Positions 6,466 through 14,740 of a DNA stretch of 64,000 bases are shown here, piece after piece. The translations under genes were made by a program, and so were the position numbers. Position 1 is the stretch's first letter. Each line of letters opens with the position of its first letter. Origin of the DNA: Deltaproteobacteria bacterium (GTDB taxonomy: Bacteria > Desulfobacterota > Desulfobacteria > Desulfobacterales > Desulfatibacillaceae); assembly GCA_016235345.1 (NCBI GenBank), contig JACRLG010000020.1:1-64000 (forward strand), read 5' to 3'. A model generated the notes under the pieces. The model was not told where the DNA came from. It was given only the letters and a program-made list of their open reading frames with translations, and did not search any database.

Positions 6466-7868
6466 GGTCCCTGGCCCGTGGCTTCCAGGACCGCCTGCCA
6501 TAGCCCGCCGTTGGGATTGATCTTCTTGTGTTTTCCGGCTGTTGCGTCAAGGGGAACGTGGACGAACTCGCCCTTCCAGAAGCCCGCCAGAAGCCGCGTC
6601 TTTCCGGCCATTCCCGCGTGAACGGCGTTTCTGGCCAGGGCAGAGCAGAACACCGTGTCGTTGGAGTTGGCGGGCAGGCTTCTTATCATGTAGCTGGGGT
6701 CGATGTATTTTAGGTTGATCTCGATTTTCTTTTTGGCGAAATGGGCGATGATCTCGTTTTTCAGATACCCGCCTATGTCCTGCAGCTTCTTGTTGCCGGA
6801 GGCGTCGCGGTTTTCCGGGGTGTCCGGGAAGAACCTCTGGCCAGCGCCCTCGGCCACAACGATCACCCCGTGGCCCCGGTGTGCGAGCCGCGCCTCCAGG
6901 GCCGCCAGAAGGCCGTGTTCGCCCGCCAGATCAAAGTCCGATTCCGGTATCAGGGCGAAATTTACGTCCTGCTGGGCCAGCACCGCCGTTGCGGCAATGA
7001 ATCCCGCGTTCCGGCCCATGAGCTTCACGAGCCCTATTCCGTTGGGGAAGCCCTCGGCCTCGGTATGGGCGCTTCTTATGGCCGCCGTGGCCATTTCAAC
7101 GGCGGTGTCGAAGCCGAAAGAGCGCTCCACCAGATAGATGTCGTTGTCTATGGTCTTGGGAATGGCCACCACGCCTATGTTGACCCCGCGCTTCTCTATC
7201 TCGTTGCAGATTTTTGTGGCGGCCATGATGGTGCCCTCGCCGCCGATTATGAAAAGAAGGCCGATGTTCTGGATTTCCAGGCAGTCCACGATCTTGCTGA
7301 AATCCTGGGCCCCCCGGCTGGAACCAAGGATGGTGCCGCCCATCTCGTGAATGGCGCGCACCCTGTCCGGCGTGAGGCTCACCAGCGGATAGCGGTATTC
7401 GGGGATGAACCCGGCAAGGCCGAATTTCACCCCGTAAACCGTGGGCACGTGGTACCTGTAGTGAAGCTCCAGGACTATTGACCGGATGATGTCGTTCAAG
7501 CCGGGGCAGAGCCCCCCGCAGGTGACGATAGCGCAGCGCAGCATGGCCGGGTTGAAGAAGATGTCTGCCCTGGGCCCGGCCTTTTCAAAGGACGCGGGAA
7601 TCTTCCCGGCCCTCATGGTTTCGAGAACCTCGCCCGCGTCGATGTTCATGAGGATGCGGTCGGTATCCTTTACGAACAGTAATTCCCCGTCCTCCTTGCC
7701 GTCCCTGAAAAGGGGGGAGGGAATCTTCGCGGCCCCCAGGGTGTCGATGCCCGTGGGTATGGAGGGCTCGACAGACGGCTGGCCCGCTGTTTCCGGGTTC
7801 GGGGTTTTCACCGTGGCTTTTTTTGGCGCAGATTTGGCCTTGGGATTTTTGGTCGACGGCTGTTTCAT
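6453..7868 (-). CDS. 6-phosphofructokinase family enzyme
   Basis: 471 aa, phosphorylating fructose 6-phosphate in glycolysis. The ATG at 7868 follows GGAGG (in ATGGAGGCCCG); a longer frame upstream has no such site. A Lys/Pro/Ala-rich tail of ~50 residues is followed by the PFK fold: GGLCPGLN, the GGEGT phosphate-donor loop, PKTIDNDI with the catalytic region, and the MGR substrate loop. Keeping Gly in the GGEG position while having Lys in PKTID is the mixed pattern seen in plant-like and Treponema-type PFKs, so the phosphate donor (ATP or PPi) should not be assumed. The basic N-terminal extension is unusual. It is probably co-transcribed with the upstream isomerase gene, 31 nt away. Confidence 0.88.
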   Translation of the reverse strand: MKQPSTKNPKAKSAPKKATVKTPNPETAGQPSVEPSIPTGIDTLGAAKIPSPLFRDGKEDGELLFVKDTDRILMNIDAGEVLETMRAGKIPASFEKAGPRADIFFNPAMLRCAIVTCGGLCPGLNDIIRSIVLELHYRYHVPTVYGVKFGLAGFIPEYRYPLVSLTPDRVRAIHEMGGTILGSSRGAQDFSKIVDCLEIQNIGLLFIIGGEGTIMAATKICNEIEKRGVNIGVVAIPKTIDNDIYLVERSFGFDTAVEMATAAIRSAHTEAEGFPNGIGLVKLMGRNAGFIAATAVLAQQDVNFALIPESDFDLAGEHGLLAALEARLAHRGHGVIVVAEGAGQRFFPDTPENRDASGNKKLQDIGGYLKNEIIAHFAKKKIEINLKYIDPSYMIRSLPANSNDTVFCSALARNAVHAGMAGKTRLLAGFWKGEFVHVPLDATAGKHKKINPNGGLWQAVLEATGQGPLKN

Positions 7869-7899
7869 CGGGCCTCCATAGATGTAAAAGGAACGGCCA

Positions 7900-8895
7900 T
7901 CAGGCGCTCGCGCCGTTAAAGCGCACCTCGCCCTTACCCAGAATGTCGTGGAGATGAAGTATTCCAAGCACCTTGCGATCCTGGTCGGTCACGGCCAGAA
8001 CCGTTATCAGGTGGTTTTCCATGAGGTTCAGGGCCTCCCCCGCCGGGTGGTCGGGAAGCACGGCCTTGGGGTCTATTGTCATGGCGTCGCTTGCAACGTG
8101 GCCGGCAAGGCTTTCGGATTTCAAGAGAAGCCGCCGCAAATCGCCGTCGGTAATTATACCGCAAAGGCGGAACCTGTCGTCCGTCACAAGAACCGCGCCA
8201 AGATCCATGCGATCCATTTCGGCAACCGCCTCGGTAAGTGGCGTGTCCATGGGCACCGCAGGCACCCGGTCGCCGGTGAGCATGAGCGAGGCCACCTTGG
8301 CCGAAAGGCGCTGCCCGAGCGCCCCGCCCGGGTGGAACTTCCGAAAATCCCTGGCCGTGAAGTGGTGTTTTTCGATCAGGACCACTGCGAGCGCGTCGCC
8401 CATGGCCATGAGGGCCGTGGTGCTGGACGTGGGGGCGAGGCCCAGGGGGCAGGCTTCGCGCTCGACTCCCACATCTATCACAAGGTCGCTCATGTTGGCC
8501 AGGGTGGAATCGGGCTTTCCGGTAAGGGCCGCCACCGGGCAGCCTATGCGACGAATGCTTGGGATCAGCACGTTCAGCTCGTCGGTTTCCCCGGAATTGG
8601 AGAGGGCCAGGAAAACGTCGTCCTTGCCCACCATGCCCAAATCCCCGTGAACCGCCTCCACCGGGTGAAGAAAGAGGCTGGGGGTTCCGGTGCTGTTCAA
8701 GGTGGCCACGATCTTGCGGCCCACGAGCCCCGATTTTCCGATGCCCGCCACCACCACCCTGCCCTTTGCGGCCAGAATCCACTCCACCAGGGTGACGAAC
8801 TGCCCGTCCAGGCGGGCCGCCAGTCCGGCCACTCCGCTGGCCTCGGTTTCTATGACCTCCCTGGCCTTTTCCAGGATCATGTCTTTTGATTCCAT
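7900..8895 (-). CDS. kdsD: Arabinose-5-phosphate isomerase (KpsF/GutQ family)
   Basis: Interconverts ribulose 5-phosphate and arabinose 5-phosphate, the first step toward Kdo for lipopolysaccharide. 331 aa: an N-terminal SIS domain (GRVVVAGIGKSGLVGRKI, then LALSNSGETDE, and HPVEAVHGDLG) and a C-terminal pair of CBS domains (about residues 200-325, ending in HLHDILGKG). The HHFTARDFRKFHPGGALGQRL segment is typical of the family. An AAGGAG site precedes the ATG; a second Met at residue 6 is possible. First gene of a two-gene unit with the phosphofructokinase. Confidence 0.93.
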   Translation of the reverse strand: MESKDMILEKAREVIETEASGVAGLAARLDGQFVTLVEWILAAKGRVVVAGIGKSGLVGRKIVATLNSTGTPSLFLHPVEAVHGDLGMVGKDDVFLALSNSGETDELNVLIPSIRRIGCPVAALTGKPDSTLANMSDLVIDVGVEREACPLGLAPTSSTTALMAMGDALAVVLIEKHHFTARDFRKFHPGGALGQRLSAKVASLMLTGDRVPAVPMDTPLTEAVAEMDRMDLGAVLVTDDRFRLCGIITDGDLRRLLLKSESLAGHVASDAMTIDPKAVLPDHPAGEALNLMENHLITVLAVTDQDRKVLGILHLHDILGKGEVRFNGASA

Positions 8896-9222
8896 AGATC
8901 AGGTAAACTCCTTCCCCTCTAACTTTGGCAGGTTCCGGTGATGAAATCAAGATTGATCAAACAGGGACCGGCCGGGCAGGGCTTGCTTCTTTTGATGACG
9001 GCGAAAAACCGGAACCTGCGACCGGGATGGCATGGGCGCGGGCATTTCGGGAAGGTTGCAGGTAGGCAATGATGAGGTTGCGTGTTTCAGATCTGCCCCG
9101 TGTGACGAGAAAACCTACCGGCTTGTAACCACCTCTTTACAACAAACGCAATATTTCGACATGGGGTTTGTCCATACGATGGGAACAAGCTCCCCGCCAC
9201 TCAAACACCCCTTCCAGGTTCT
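8896..9222. other. 327-bp intergenic region with a 12-bp inverted repeat
   Basis: GCAGGTTCCGGT at 8928-8939 is exactly inverted at 9008-9019. The first arm sits close to the kdsD start, so the pair could be a regulatory site or an insertion footprint. The rest drops in GC toward the TIR gene. A 64-codon plus-strand frame (9032-9226) has no recognisable homology or ribosome-binding site. I see no gene here. Confidence 0.5.
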
Positions 9223-10116
9223 TTAGGCTAACACTATTCCACTGCTGGTGCCTCGGGTTGCTCTGCGCTGTTTTTTGGCTACCTCATCAAATTCTAGTTC
9301 TACCTTTCCTGCTTTGGTGACACAAAGATTTTCACGCATACTTTCATCAAAATGCATTCGATAACGATCATACTTCTCTATAACGCCTGCTTTTTGGCAA
9401 ATATAACTTAATGGATTCTCCAAGCGCTTTAAAAACACTGATGATAGGTCGCGATTATCACGTTCCAAAAGATATAGTAAGTCAAAGATACCATCGACCA
9501 AATCAACTATTGCACCTGGTGAAATCTCAGGCAATTTATGTGCTCGTTCTGCATTCATTCTTGTCAGTTGAAGTATTTCCTCAAGGATATCTCTATCAGG
9601 TCGCTGTGGTCTCTTTGTTCCATTATCATGTGTTGCCAAAATTTCAGATATCTGTTTTTCCAACTTTGGCCACCACATTTCAAATACGCTATCTAGAACT
9701 GAAGACTCCAATTTTGATTCACCTCCAGTGTTATTAATTACACCGATAAGCCTCTTAAAGTCTTCACGCATAAACCTAGTTGCCTGGAAACTTGTCAAAG
9801 GCCCTTTTACATCTGCAGTATCCAAGTTAAAAAGCAATGTACACACTCGTGATTTATCCAAGCACTTTGATAATGCACCAGATTCAAATAGTATCCACGG
9901 CTTATCAGTATTGTCCTGCGTCAGGCAAACAATTCCAATATTAGAAGTTTCCAACTCTTTACCAATTTCAGAATTCCATTTTGCCCCTTTTTCAATGTCA
10001 TCAGGTGAAAAATAGGGTTTTACGTATTGCAAAGTTGCGGGGAGCCAATTGCGCAACGCCTCGCCGAGCTTCCTGCTCAAGTCACCACTCCAACTTATGA
10101 ATACCTTGGTGGACAT
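9223..10116 (-). CDS. TIR-domain protein, probable defence effector
   Basis: 297 aa. The N-terminal ~110 residues fit the bacterial TIR fold: VFISWSGD strand, a box-2-like YFSPDDIEKGAKWNSEI loop, GIVCLTQDN, and PWILFESGALSK, in which Glu78 matches the NAD-cleaving catalytic glutamate. The remaining part is helical with no recognised domain and may sense or oligomerise. Many such standalone TIR proteins deplete NAD+ during phage infection; that role is inferred. The gene is much richer in A and T than its neighbours and is preceded by an AAGGAAAA stretch, which fits recent horizontal acquisition. No ThsA-like or cyclic-nucleotide partner gene is adjacent, so it does not look like a classic Thoeris system. 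Confidence 0.8.
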   Translation of the reverse strand: MSTKVFISWSGDLSRKLGEALRNWLPATLQYVKPYFSPDDIEKGAKWNSEIGKELETSNIGIVCLTQDNTDKPWILFESGALSKCLDKSRVCTLLFNLDTADVKGPLTSFQATRFMREDFKRLIGVINNTGGESKLESSVLDSVFEMWWPKLEKQISEILATHDNGTKRPQRPDRDILEEILQLTRMNAERAHKLPEISPGAIVDLVDGIFDLLYLLERDNRDLSSVFLKRLENPLSYICQKAGVIEKYDRYRMHFDESMRENLCVTKAGKVELEFDEVAKKQRRATRGTSSGIVLA

Positions 10117-10509
10117 GTTTTTTTTCCTTGCGTAGGCTTGTGTTATTTAGGCAACGCCCTTGGTAAACCTCTTGTGCGTCGCACCCCGGCAACGAGTTGC
10201 CAGGGGCAACCACGGCATAGCCACGTTATAGTTAGTATATTTCTAATTGTGCTATTACCTACAATATCCCGACTATATATTGCAACCTTTTTAGAAAACT
10301 TACTGTGCATCTTATGGATTGCGGATGCGTTCCTGTAGGCAATGCTCGAAACGGGGCATTTCGACCTATATCGATTTTGCTTTGGGGGAGAGCAAGAAGG
10401 GAAATTCCGTGCCGACCGATCTTTTCCTGTGCTGTTGGGTGAAAACTCGCTTTGCGCGGAACCACCCAACCGAACTTCCGACTATGAATAGTATAAAGCA
10501 CCAGACAGG
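10117..10509. other. 393-bp intergenic region after the TIR gene
   Basis: This stretch is low in GC up to about 10330 and then returns to the average. No frame looks coding on either strand. It includes the short family C palindrome at 10434-10475. The composition change suggests the right border of the acquired TIR segment lies here, but no direct-repeat or integration site was found. Confidence 0.5.
10434..10475. repeat. Palindromic repeat, family C copy 2 (half element)
   Basis: GTTGGGTG (10434-10441) and CACCCAAC (10463-10470) form an inverted pair around a GC-rich centre (CTCGCTTTGCGCGGA). The sequence matches the right half of the larger palindrome at 2847-2888 at most positions, with the centre partly changed. 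Confidence 0.65.
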
Positions 10510-10602
10510 TCACCCCGCGACGTTTTTGAGCACCCAGTCCAGGCCGAATTTGAGAAGGGCCGCGTCGTCGGTTTTGAGCTTCTTTTTCAGTGCGTCGGCC
10601 AT
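10510..10602 (-). pseudogene. Duplicated C-terminal tail of the neighbouring YkgJ-type gene
   Basis: The minus strand reads MADALKKKLKTDDAALLKFG and continues LDWVLKNVAG before a stop. This matches the end of the 10998-11744 protein (QKKKLKTDDAALLKFGLEWI). The fragment starts inside the antitoxin gene in another frame, at the place where a toxin gene would normally begin. It is best read as the remnant of a duplication or recombination; translation as a 30-residue peptide is possible but unsupported. Confidence 0.65.
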
Positions 10603-10829
10603 GATCGAAGCGCCTCTGACATGCCTTCCTCGGCAAGGGCCTTTTCGTTTTCGGGGTCCAGCAGGGCGCACTGCTCTGCAAGGCTTTTGCTGCGGCCCAA
10701 AGCAAGACGCATTGCTATCGATTCCGCGACAACGCTGTCCAGGCTGGTATACCCGCCATTTTTCACAAGAGCCCCCAACTGCGCCACTGTTTCGTCATCC
10801 AGGCTTACCAGTATTTGTGTGGTTCCCAT
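10587..10829 (-). CDS. Ribbon-helix-helix antitoxin-like protein, orphan
   Basis: 80 aa. The first ~45 residues fit a ribbon-helix-helix DNA-binding fold (QILVSLDDETVAQLGALV, then GGYTSLDSVVAESIAMRL). The tail (LDPENEKALAEEGMSEALRSW) resembles the C-termini of antitoxins whose stop codon overlaps a toxin start codon. Here the following sequence is not a toxin gene but the copied tail of a YkgJ-type gene, so the partner seems lost. It may still autoregulate or act in trans. GGAGG precedes the ATG. Confidence 0.65.
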   Translation of the reverse strand: MGTTQILVSLDDETVAQLGALVKNGGYTSLDSVVAESIAMRLALGRSKSLAEQCALLDPENEKALAEEGMSEALRSWPTH

Positions 10830-10997
10830 TCGGAGCCTCCTATCATTTCCATCCTACAGGCTCAATGAAAAAACCCATGATTCAAATTATAATGCCTGTA
10901 AGAAAAACAAGCAAGGCGGTCGCCACCAAGCAGGACAGCGGTAACTGGCCAAATATAACGCTGATATTTCCAATCATATCAAAAACCGGGCAGCCTG

Positions 10998-11744
10998 TCA
11001 CCATTTCAGAATCCACTCCAGGCCGAACTTCAAAAGAGCCGCGTCGTCGGTCTTGAGCTTCTTTTTTTGGGCCTTATCGACGGAAAATCTTTTAAGAAAG
11101 GTGCTCTCGAACACGAAGGCCCGGAATTCGTCGATGTTGTAGGAGGCCATGAAGGCCATTTTCGCCCGCTTGTCAAAGGCTCCGGCGATTTTTGGGGGGG
11201 CCGATGAAAACCATCGCAGGAAATCCGCCCAGAGTCCGGTCATCTCGTAGTAAATCACCGCGTTCTGGTTATTGAGCCACTTTTCGACGGACCATTCCCT
11301 TTTTTCATGCCGTCCCTCGCAGAAATCCGGCGGGCGGAAAAGGTTTACCGGGGTGGATTTTCCGGTGGCCTCGTCAAAATCCATACCGTGCTCGGTGGGA
11401 AAGCTGCGGCAGGCCCAGGGCCGGTCCGGGTAGACCCCGCAGCCCTTTTCCGTCAGAAAGGGGCAGGTTTTTTCCGCGTTTTCGGCCATTGAGAGCAAAA
11501 CCGACGGAAAGGATTCGCCGGGGCGAAGAACGATGTCGGCGTGGCGGTCGAGAAACTCGCCGGAGCTTATGCCGAGGTTTTTCCGAAGCCGTATGACATC
11601 GTATGGATAAAGGAAAAGATTGAGGTTCCTGCAGCAGAGGTTGAAGCAGGTTAATTCCGGCCTGCATTCAAAGCAGAAGGTGTCGCCGGGTTTCAATATT
11701 TTGCCGCCCCGGTTTTCCAGGTCTTGTTCGGAAATCTCCTTCAT
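10998..11744 (-). CDS. YkgJ-family cysteine-cluster protein
   Basis: 248 aa. It belongs to the UPF0153/YkgJ group, thought to bind iron-sulfur or zinc through a CxxC...CC...C...C pattern: CFECRPELTCFNLCCR (about residues 24-39), then TCPFLTEKGCGVYPDRPWACRSFP (in two parts, about residues 95-118). Function is unknown; some relatives act with flagellar modification or redox proteins. The C-terminal tail KKKLKTDDAALLKFG is repeated as a fragment downstream of the antitoxin gene. It overlaps the preceding gene (11741-12349) by 4 nt (ATGA), so the two are translationally coupled. Confidence 0.82.
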   Translation of the reverse strand: MKEISEQDLENRGGKILKPGDTFCFECRPELTCFNLCCRNLNLFLYPYDVIRLRKNLGISSGEFLDRHADIVLRPGESFPSVLLSMAENAEKTCPFLTEKGCGVYPDRPWACRSFPTEHGMDFDEATGKSTPVNLFRPPDFCEGRHEKREWSVEKWLNNQNAVIYYEMTGLWADFLRWFSSAPPKIAGAFDKRAKMAFMASYNIDEFRAFVFESTFLKRFSVDKAQKKKLKTDDAALLKFGLEWILKW

Positions 11745-12349
11745 GGCTCCTCCAAGGGCGGGGCGAACATGGCTATGGTTTCGGCCACGCTCAGGCGAAT
11801 TCTTCCGCTAAACGAAAGGGATGAGCGCAAATCCTTCTCCAGGGCCGCCAGACGGCGGTAAAATGGCGTGCGGTCAAGGGCGGGCTCTTGGGCTGCGGAC
11901 GACCGCCGCCCGAAAATTTCGCAGCCCGGACCCTGTTGAACGATGCCGTGGGGAAGGGTCATTTTCCAGCTCAGCCCGTGCAGGCGGCAGATCATGGGCC
12001 GGTGCGCGTAGGCCGCGCAGCGCCCGTCAAAATTCAGTGGGCACCAGGCCCGAAAGGGGCCTTCTGTGTCGTTATGGATTTTCAGCGCCTCAAGCACATC
12101 CTGCGCCTTTTGAGCCGAAAGGCTTCTGGCATTTTCCGGCAGGCGGCAAAATCCGTCGTAAATGGCCAGAACCTCGGCCAGGGTGTGATGGTGAAACCAG
12201 GTCAAGCAACAGTTGTCTTCGCAGCCGGTGCAGGCAAAGCCCGTATCCGACGACGCCTTTTCGTAGGCCGCGTCCATTTCGGCAAAAAGGCCCCAAAGGG
12301 CGGCCCGGAATTCCGGCGGCTCCATTTTCGACAGGGCGGGGATATCCAT
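11741..12349 (-). CDS. YkgJ-family cysteine-cluster protein, second copy
   Basis: 202 aa. The Cys pattern is CTGCEDNCCLTWFHHHTLAE (about residue 44), WCPLNFDGRCAAYAHRPMIC (about 110) and CRLHG, typical of the YkgJ/UPF0153 metal-binding group. Sequence similarity to the coupled downstream protein is limited to the cysteine framework. The gene begins 9 nt after the dGTPase gene ends, so dgt and the two Cys-cluster genes are likely one operon. Role unknown. Confidence 0.82.
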   Translation of the reverse strand: MDIPALSKMEPPEFRAALWGLFAEMDAAYEKASSDTGFACTGCEDNCCLTWFHHHTLAEVLAIYDGFCRLPENARSLSAQKAQDVLEALKIHNDTEGPFRAWCPLNFDGRCAAYAHRPMICRLHGLSWKMTLPHGIVQQGPGCEIFGRRSSAAQEPALDRTPFYRRLAALEKDLRSSLSFSGRIRLSVAETIAMFAPPLEEP

Positions 12350-12358
12350 TCAGCCCTC

Positions 12359-13420
12359 TCAGAAGCGCGGAGTGGGGAAAAAGAGCGATTTGTAGAGGTC
12401 CAGGGCGTAGCGGTCGGTCATTGAGGCTACGAGATCGCACACGCTCCGGCGGTCCGGCACGGCCTTTTCCGGTTCGGAAGAAAGCTCCAGATCGGCCAGG
12501 CAGCGCCTGAACTGGGCCACGTTTTCCCTGTCCAGAAGGTACAGGAATAGCTCCACCAGAATTTTTTTGGCCTTCACGAATTCGCTGTGGACCTTTGGGG
12601 AGCGGTACACGTTGTCGTAAAGAAAGCTGCGAAGCATCAGCATGGCCTCATCCACCGGCTTGGAAAACCTGAGGCAAAACGCGCCGGATTCCTCGCGTGA
12701 CGTGAAAACAAGGTCGTGGATCATGGTGGTGACCCGCACGGAATGGCTGCTGCCAAGGGTTTCCACGCACCGGAGGGGAATCTGGTCAGGGCTTATAACC
12801 CTGCTTCGCACTGCGTCGTCCAGATCGTGGTTGAGATAGGCCATGACGTCGCTAAGCCTCACCACCGCGCCTTCCAGGGTGTGCGGCATTTCGCAGGCGT
12901 CCGTGGGCAGAATCGTACCGAAGCCCTTGGAGTGCTTCAGGATTCCGTCCCGCACCTCATATGACAGGTTGAGCCCCGCCCCCCGGTGCTCCAGAAGGTC
13001 CACCACCCGAAGGCTCTGCTCGTTGTGGGCGAAATCCTCCGAGAAGATTTCCTTCAAAGCCATTTCCCCGCCGTGGCCGAAGGGCGTGTGGCCAAGGTCG
13101 TGGCCCATGGCTATGGCCTCGGTTAAGTCCTCGTTCAGGCGCATGGCCCGCGCTATGGTGCGGGCTATCTCGGAAACCTCCAGGGTATGCGTGAGGCGCG
13201 TGCGGTAATGGTCGCCAAGGGGTGAAAGAAAGACCTGGGTCTTGTGCTTCAGCCTTCTAAATGCGTTGGAATAGACTATGCGATCGCGGTCGCGCTGAAA
13301 GGCTGTGCGCAGGAGGCAGGGCTCCTCGTGGCGTTTCCGGCCCTTTGAGTCGGCGCTGGCGCAGGCGAAGGGCGAGAGAAATGTCTTTTCCCTGGCCTCG
13401 AAATCCTCACGAATGGTCAT
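12359..13420 (-). CDS. dgt: Deoxyguanosinetriphosphate triphosphohydrolase-like protein
   Basis: 353 aa HD-domain hydrolase that cleaves dNTPs to the nucleoside and tripolyphosphate. The HD metal ligands are visible: RTRLTHTLEVSEIARTIARA (first His), GHDLGHTPFGHGGE (HD pair) and a later NHDLDDAVRS segment. The upstream SNAFRRLKHKTQVF is a family hallmark. The start at 13420 (MTIREDFEAREK) has GGGAG at a good distance; a Met 8 codons upstream does not. The length fits the short, non-E. coli class. It may limit dNTP pools, also as phage defence in some bacteria. Confidence 0.9.
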   Translation of the reverse strand: MTIREDFEAREKTFLSPFACASADSKGRKRHEEPCLLRTAFQRDRDRIVYSNAFRRLKHKTQVFLSPLGDHYRTRLTHTLEVSEIARTIARAMRLNEDLTEAIAMGHDLGHTPFGHGGEMALKEIFSEDFAHNEQSLRVVDLLEHRGAGLNLSYEVRDGILKHSKGFGTILPTDACEMPHTLEGAVVRLSDVMAYLNHDLDDAVRSRVISPDQIPLRCVETLGSSHSVRVTTMIHDLVFTSREESGAFCLRFSKPVDEAMLMLRSFLYDNVYRSPKVHSEFVKAKKILVELFLYLLDRENVAQFRRCLADLELSSEPEKAVPDRRSVCDLVASMTDRYALDLYKSLFFPTPRF

Positions 13421-13563
13421 CAAACACTGTCTCCCGATATACATTCATGTCCAATGCTACGGATTGCATACGGGGCGCTTTTTGTAAAGCGGGATTTCTT
13501 TACTTGGCGCGCGGAAAAGGTTATGGTGAACTGAACCTCACTTACGACAGATGATCAATATCA

Positions 13564-14115
13564 ATGGACTCGCACGTCTACATCTTCGGAACACTGACCG
13601 ACGTTCTTACGGGCGAAACCCTCACGGACACCCACGACGAACGTTATCGCCAGGAGCTCGCCCGCTTTCTTCTTGACGAAAAAGGATACCGGAAAGAAGG
13701 CCTTGAGCCCCGCGTCAGCATCCGTCTCGAAAACCTTGGGCGCTGCGCCGAGGTCCTGGTGGACATCGCGGCCAGGATGGACGGGCACATTCTCATGATC
13801 CTTCGCTACGGGCCGGGCTCCCTGGTCACCCGCGAACGCCCCGCCATTGCCGCCTCCCGCCTGGTTGCCCCGTATCAGGTCCCTGTGGTGGTGGTGACGA
13901 ACGGAGAGGATGCGGAGATCATTGACGGACGAACGGGAAAAATTACGGGAAGCGGGCTTCCGGCCATTCCGTCAAGGGATGAACTGGCGGCCCTGGCGCA
14001 GGTTTTCATCCCCGTCCCCGTCAGTGAAAAACAGAAAGACGCCGAACGCAGGATACTTTTCACCTACGAGGCGGTGGGGGCGTGCAATTGTGATGACGGC
14101 GGCTGTAAAATCTGA
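13564..14115 (+). CDS. Small protein with HsdR-N-like nuclease fold
   Basis: 183 aa. The sequence resembles the N-terminal domain of type I restriction R subunits as found in standalone proteins: RQELARFLLDEKGYRKEGLE, then AEVLVDIAARMDGHILMILR, YGPGSLVTRERPAIAASRL and VPVVVVTNGEDAEIIDG. The PD-(D/E)xK core looks degenerate: the usual second acidic residue and lysine of the motif are not clear. The C-terminus ends in CNCDDGGCK, a possible metal site. No HsdM or HsdS gene is nearby, so it is not part of a restriction system here. Divergent from dgt. Confidence 0.6.
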   Translation: MDSHVYIFGTLTDVLTGETLTDTHDERYRQELARFLLDEKGYRKEGLEPRVSIRLENLGRCAEVLVDIAARMDGHILMILRYGPGSLVTRERPAIAASRLVAPYQVPVVVVTNGEDAEIIDGRTGKITGSGLPAIPSRDELAALAQVFIPVPVSEKQKDAERRILFTYEAVGACNCDDGGCKI

Positions 14116-14131
14116 CCCGAAGGAGACGATC

Positions 14132-14725
14132 ATGCTTCTTTCCCTGGGTGAAAAACTCGCCATGAACAACCCCATCCGGGCAGCCATCCAGCGCCATTAC
14201 GAGGCTCGGCAGTTCCTCAAACTTGGCGGGCCGACAAAAGGCGCGAGAGCCCTTGAAATGGGCTGCGGCCAGGGAGTGGGTGCGGAAATCATTTTTGATG
14301 TTTTCGGTGCCGGAAAGGTTGACGCCTTTGATCTCGACCCGGACATGGTGGCCCGCGCACGGCGAAGACTTGCCCGCTTCGGGGACCGGGTGCGCCTTTT
14401 CACCGGCGACGCGGAGCGCATGGAGGCCGCAGACGCAAGCTACGACGCCGTGTTCGATTTCGGCATCATCCACCATGTTCCGGGCTGGAAAATGGCCGTG
14501 GCAGAGGCCTTCCGGGTGTTGAAGCCAGGCGGGCGGTTCTACACCGAGGAGGTTTACAGGCCCTTTACGGCCAATTTTCTGGTAAGGGCCGTTGCCGAGC
14601 ATCCCCAAGAGGCCGAATTCACACACGACGAATACGGAAAAGCCCTTTCAGCGGCGGGCTTCAAAATAATCGGGCAGGAGCGCCTACTGTCCCTTTTCGG
14701 CTGGTTCGTGGCGCAAAAACCATGA
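14132..14725 (+). CDS. Class I SAM-dependent methyltransferase
   Basis: 197 aa. The SAM-binding motif I is ALEMGCGQGVGAEIIF (about residue 40), motif II region DAFDLDPDM, then AERMEAADASYDAVFDFGII, and the post-motif VLKPGGRFYTEE. AGGAG precedes the ATG at 14132; a longer frame upstream overlaps the preceding gene and lacks support. The substrate is unknown. Likely co-transcribed with the upstream small nuclease-fold gene (16-nt gap) and the deaminase (15-nt gap). Confidence 0.85.
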   Translation: MLLSLGEKLAMNNPIRAAIQRHYEARQFLKLGGPTKGARALEMGCGQGVGAEIIFDVFGAGKVDAFDLDPDMVARARRRLARFGDRVRLFTGDAERMEAADASYDAVFDFGIIHHVPGWKMAVAEAFRVLKPGGRFYTEEVYRPFTANFLVRAVAEHPQEAEFTHDEYGKALSAAGFKIIGQERLLSLFGWFVAQKP

Positions 14726-14740
14726 ACGGGGATTCAAAGG

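Noticed and set aside
9032-9226. A 64-codon plus-strand frame ahead of the TIR gene
   Set aside because: No recognisable homology, ribosome-binding site or coding bias; it lies in a compositional transition zone.
10882-10977. A 31-codon minus-strand frame encoding a hydrophobic peptide (MIGNISVIFGQLPLSCLV...)
   Set aside because: It could be a small membrane or type I toxin-like peptide, but it has no ribosome-binding site or antisense RNA signal, and such short hydrophobic frames occur by chance.
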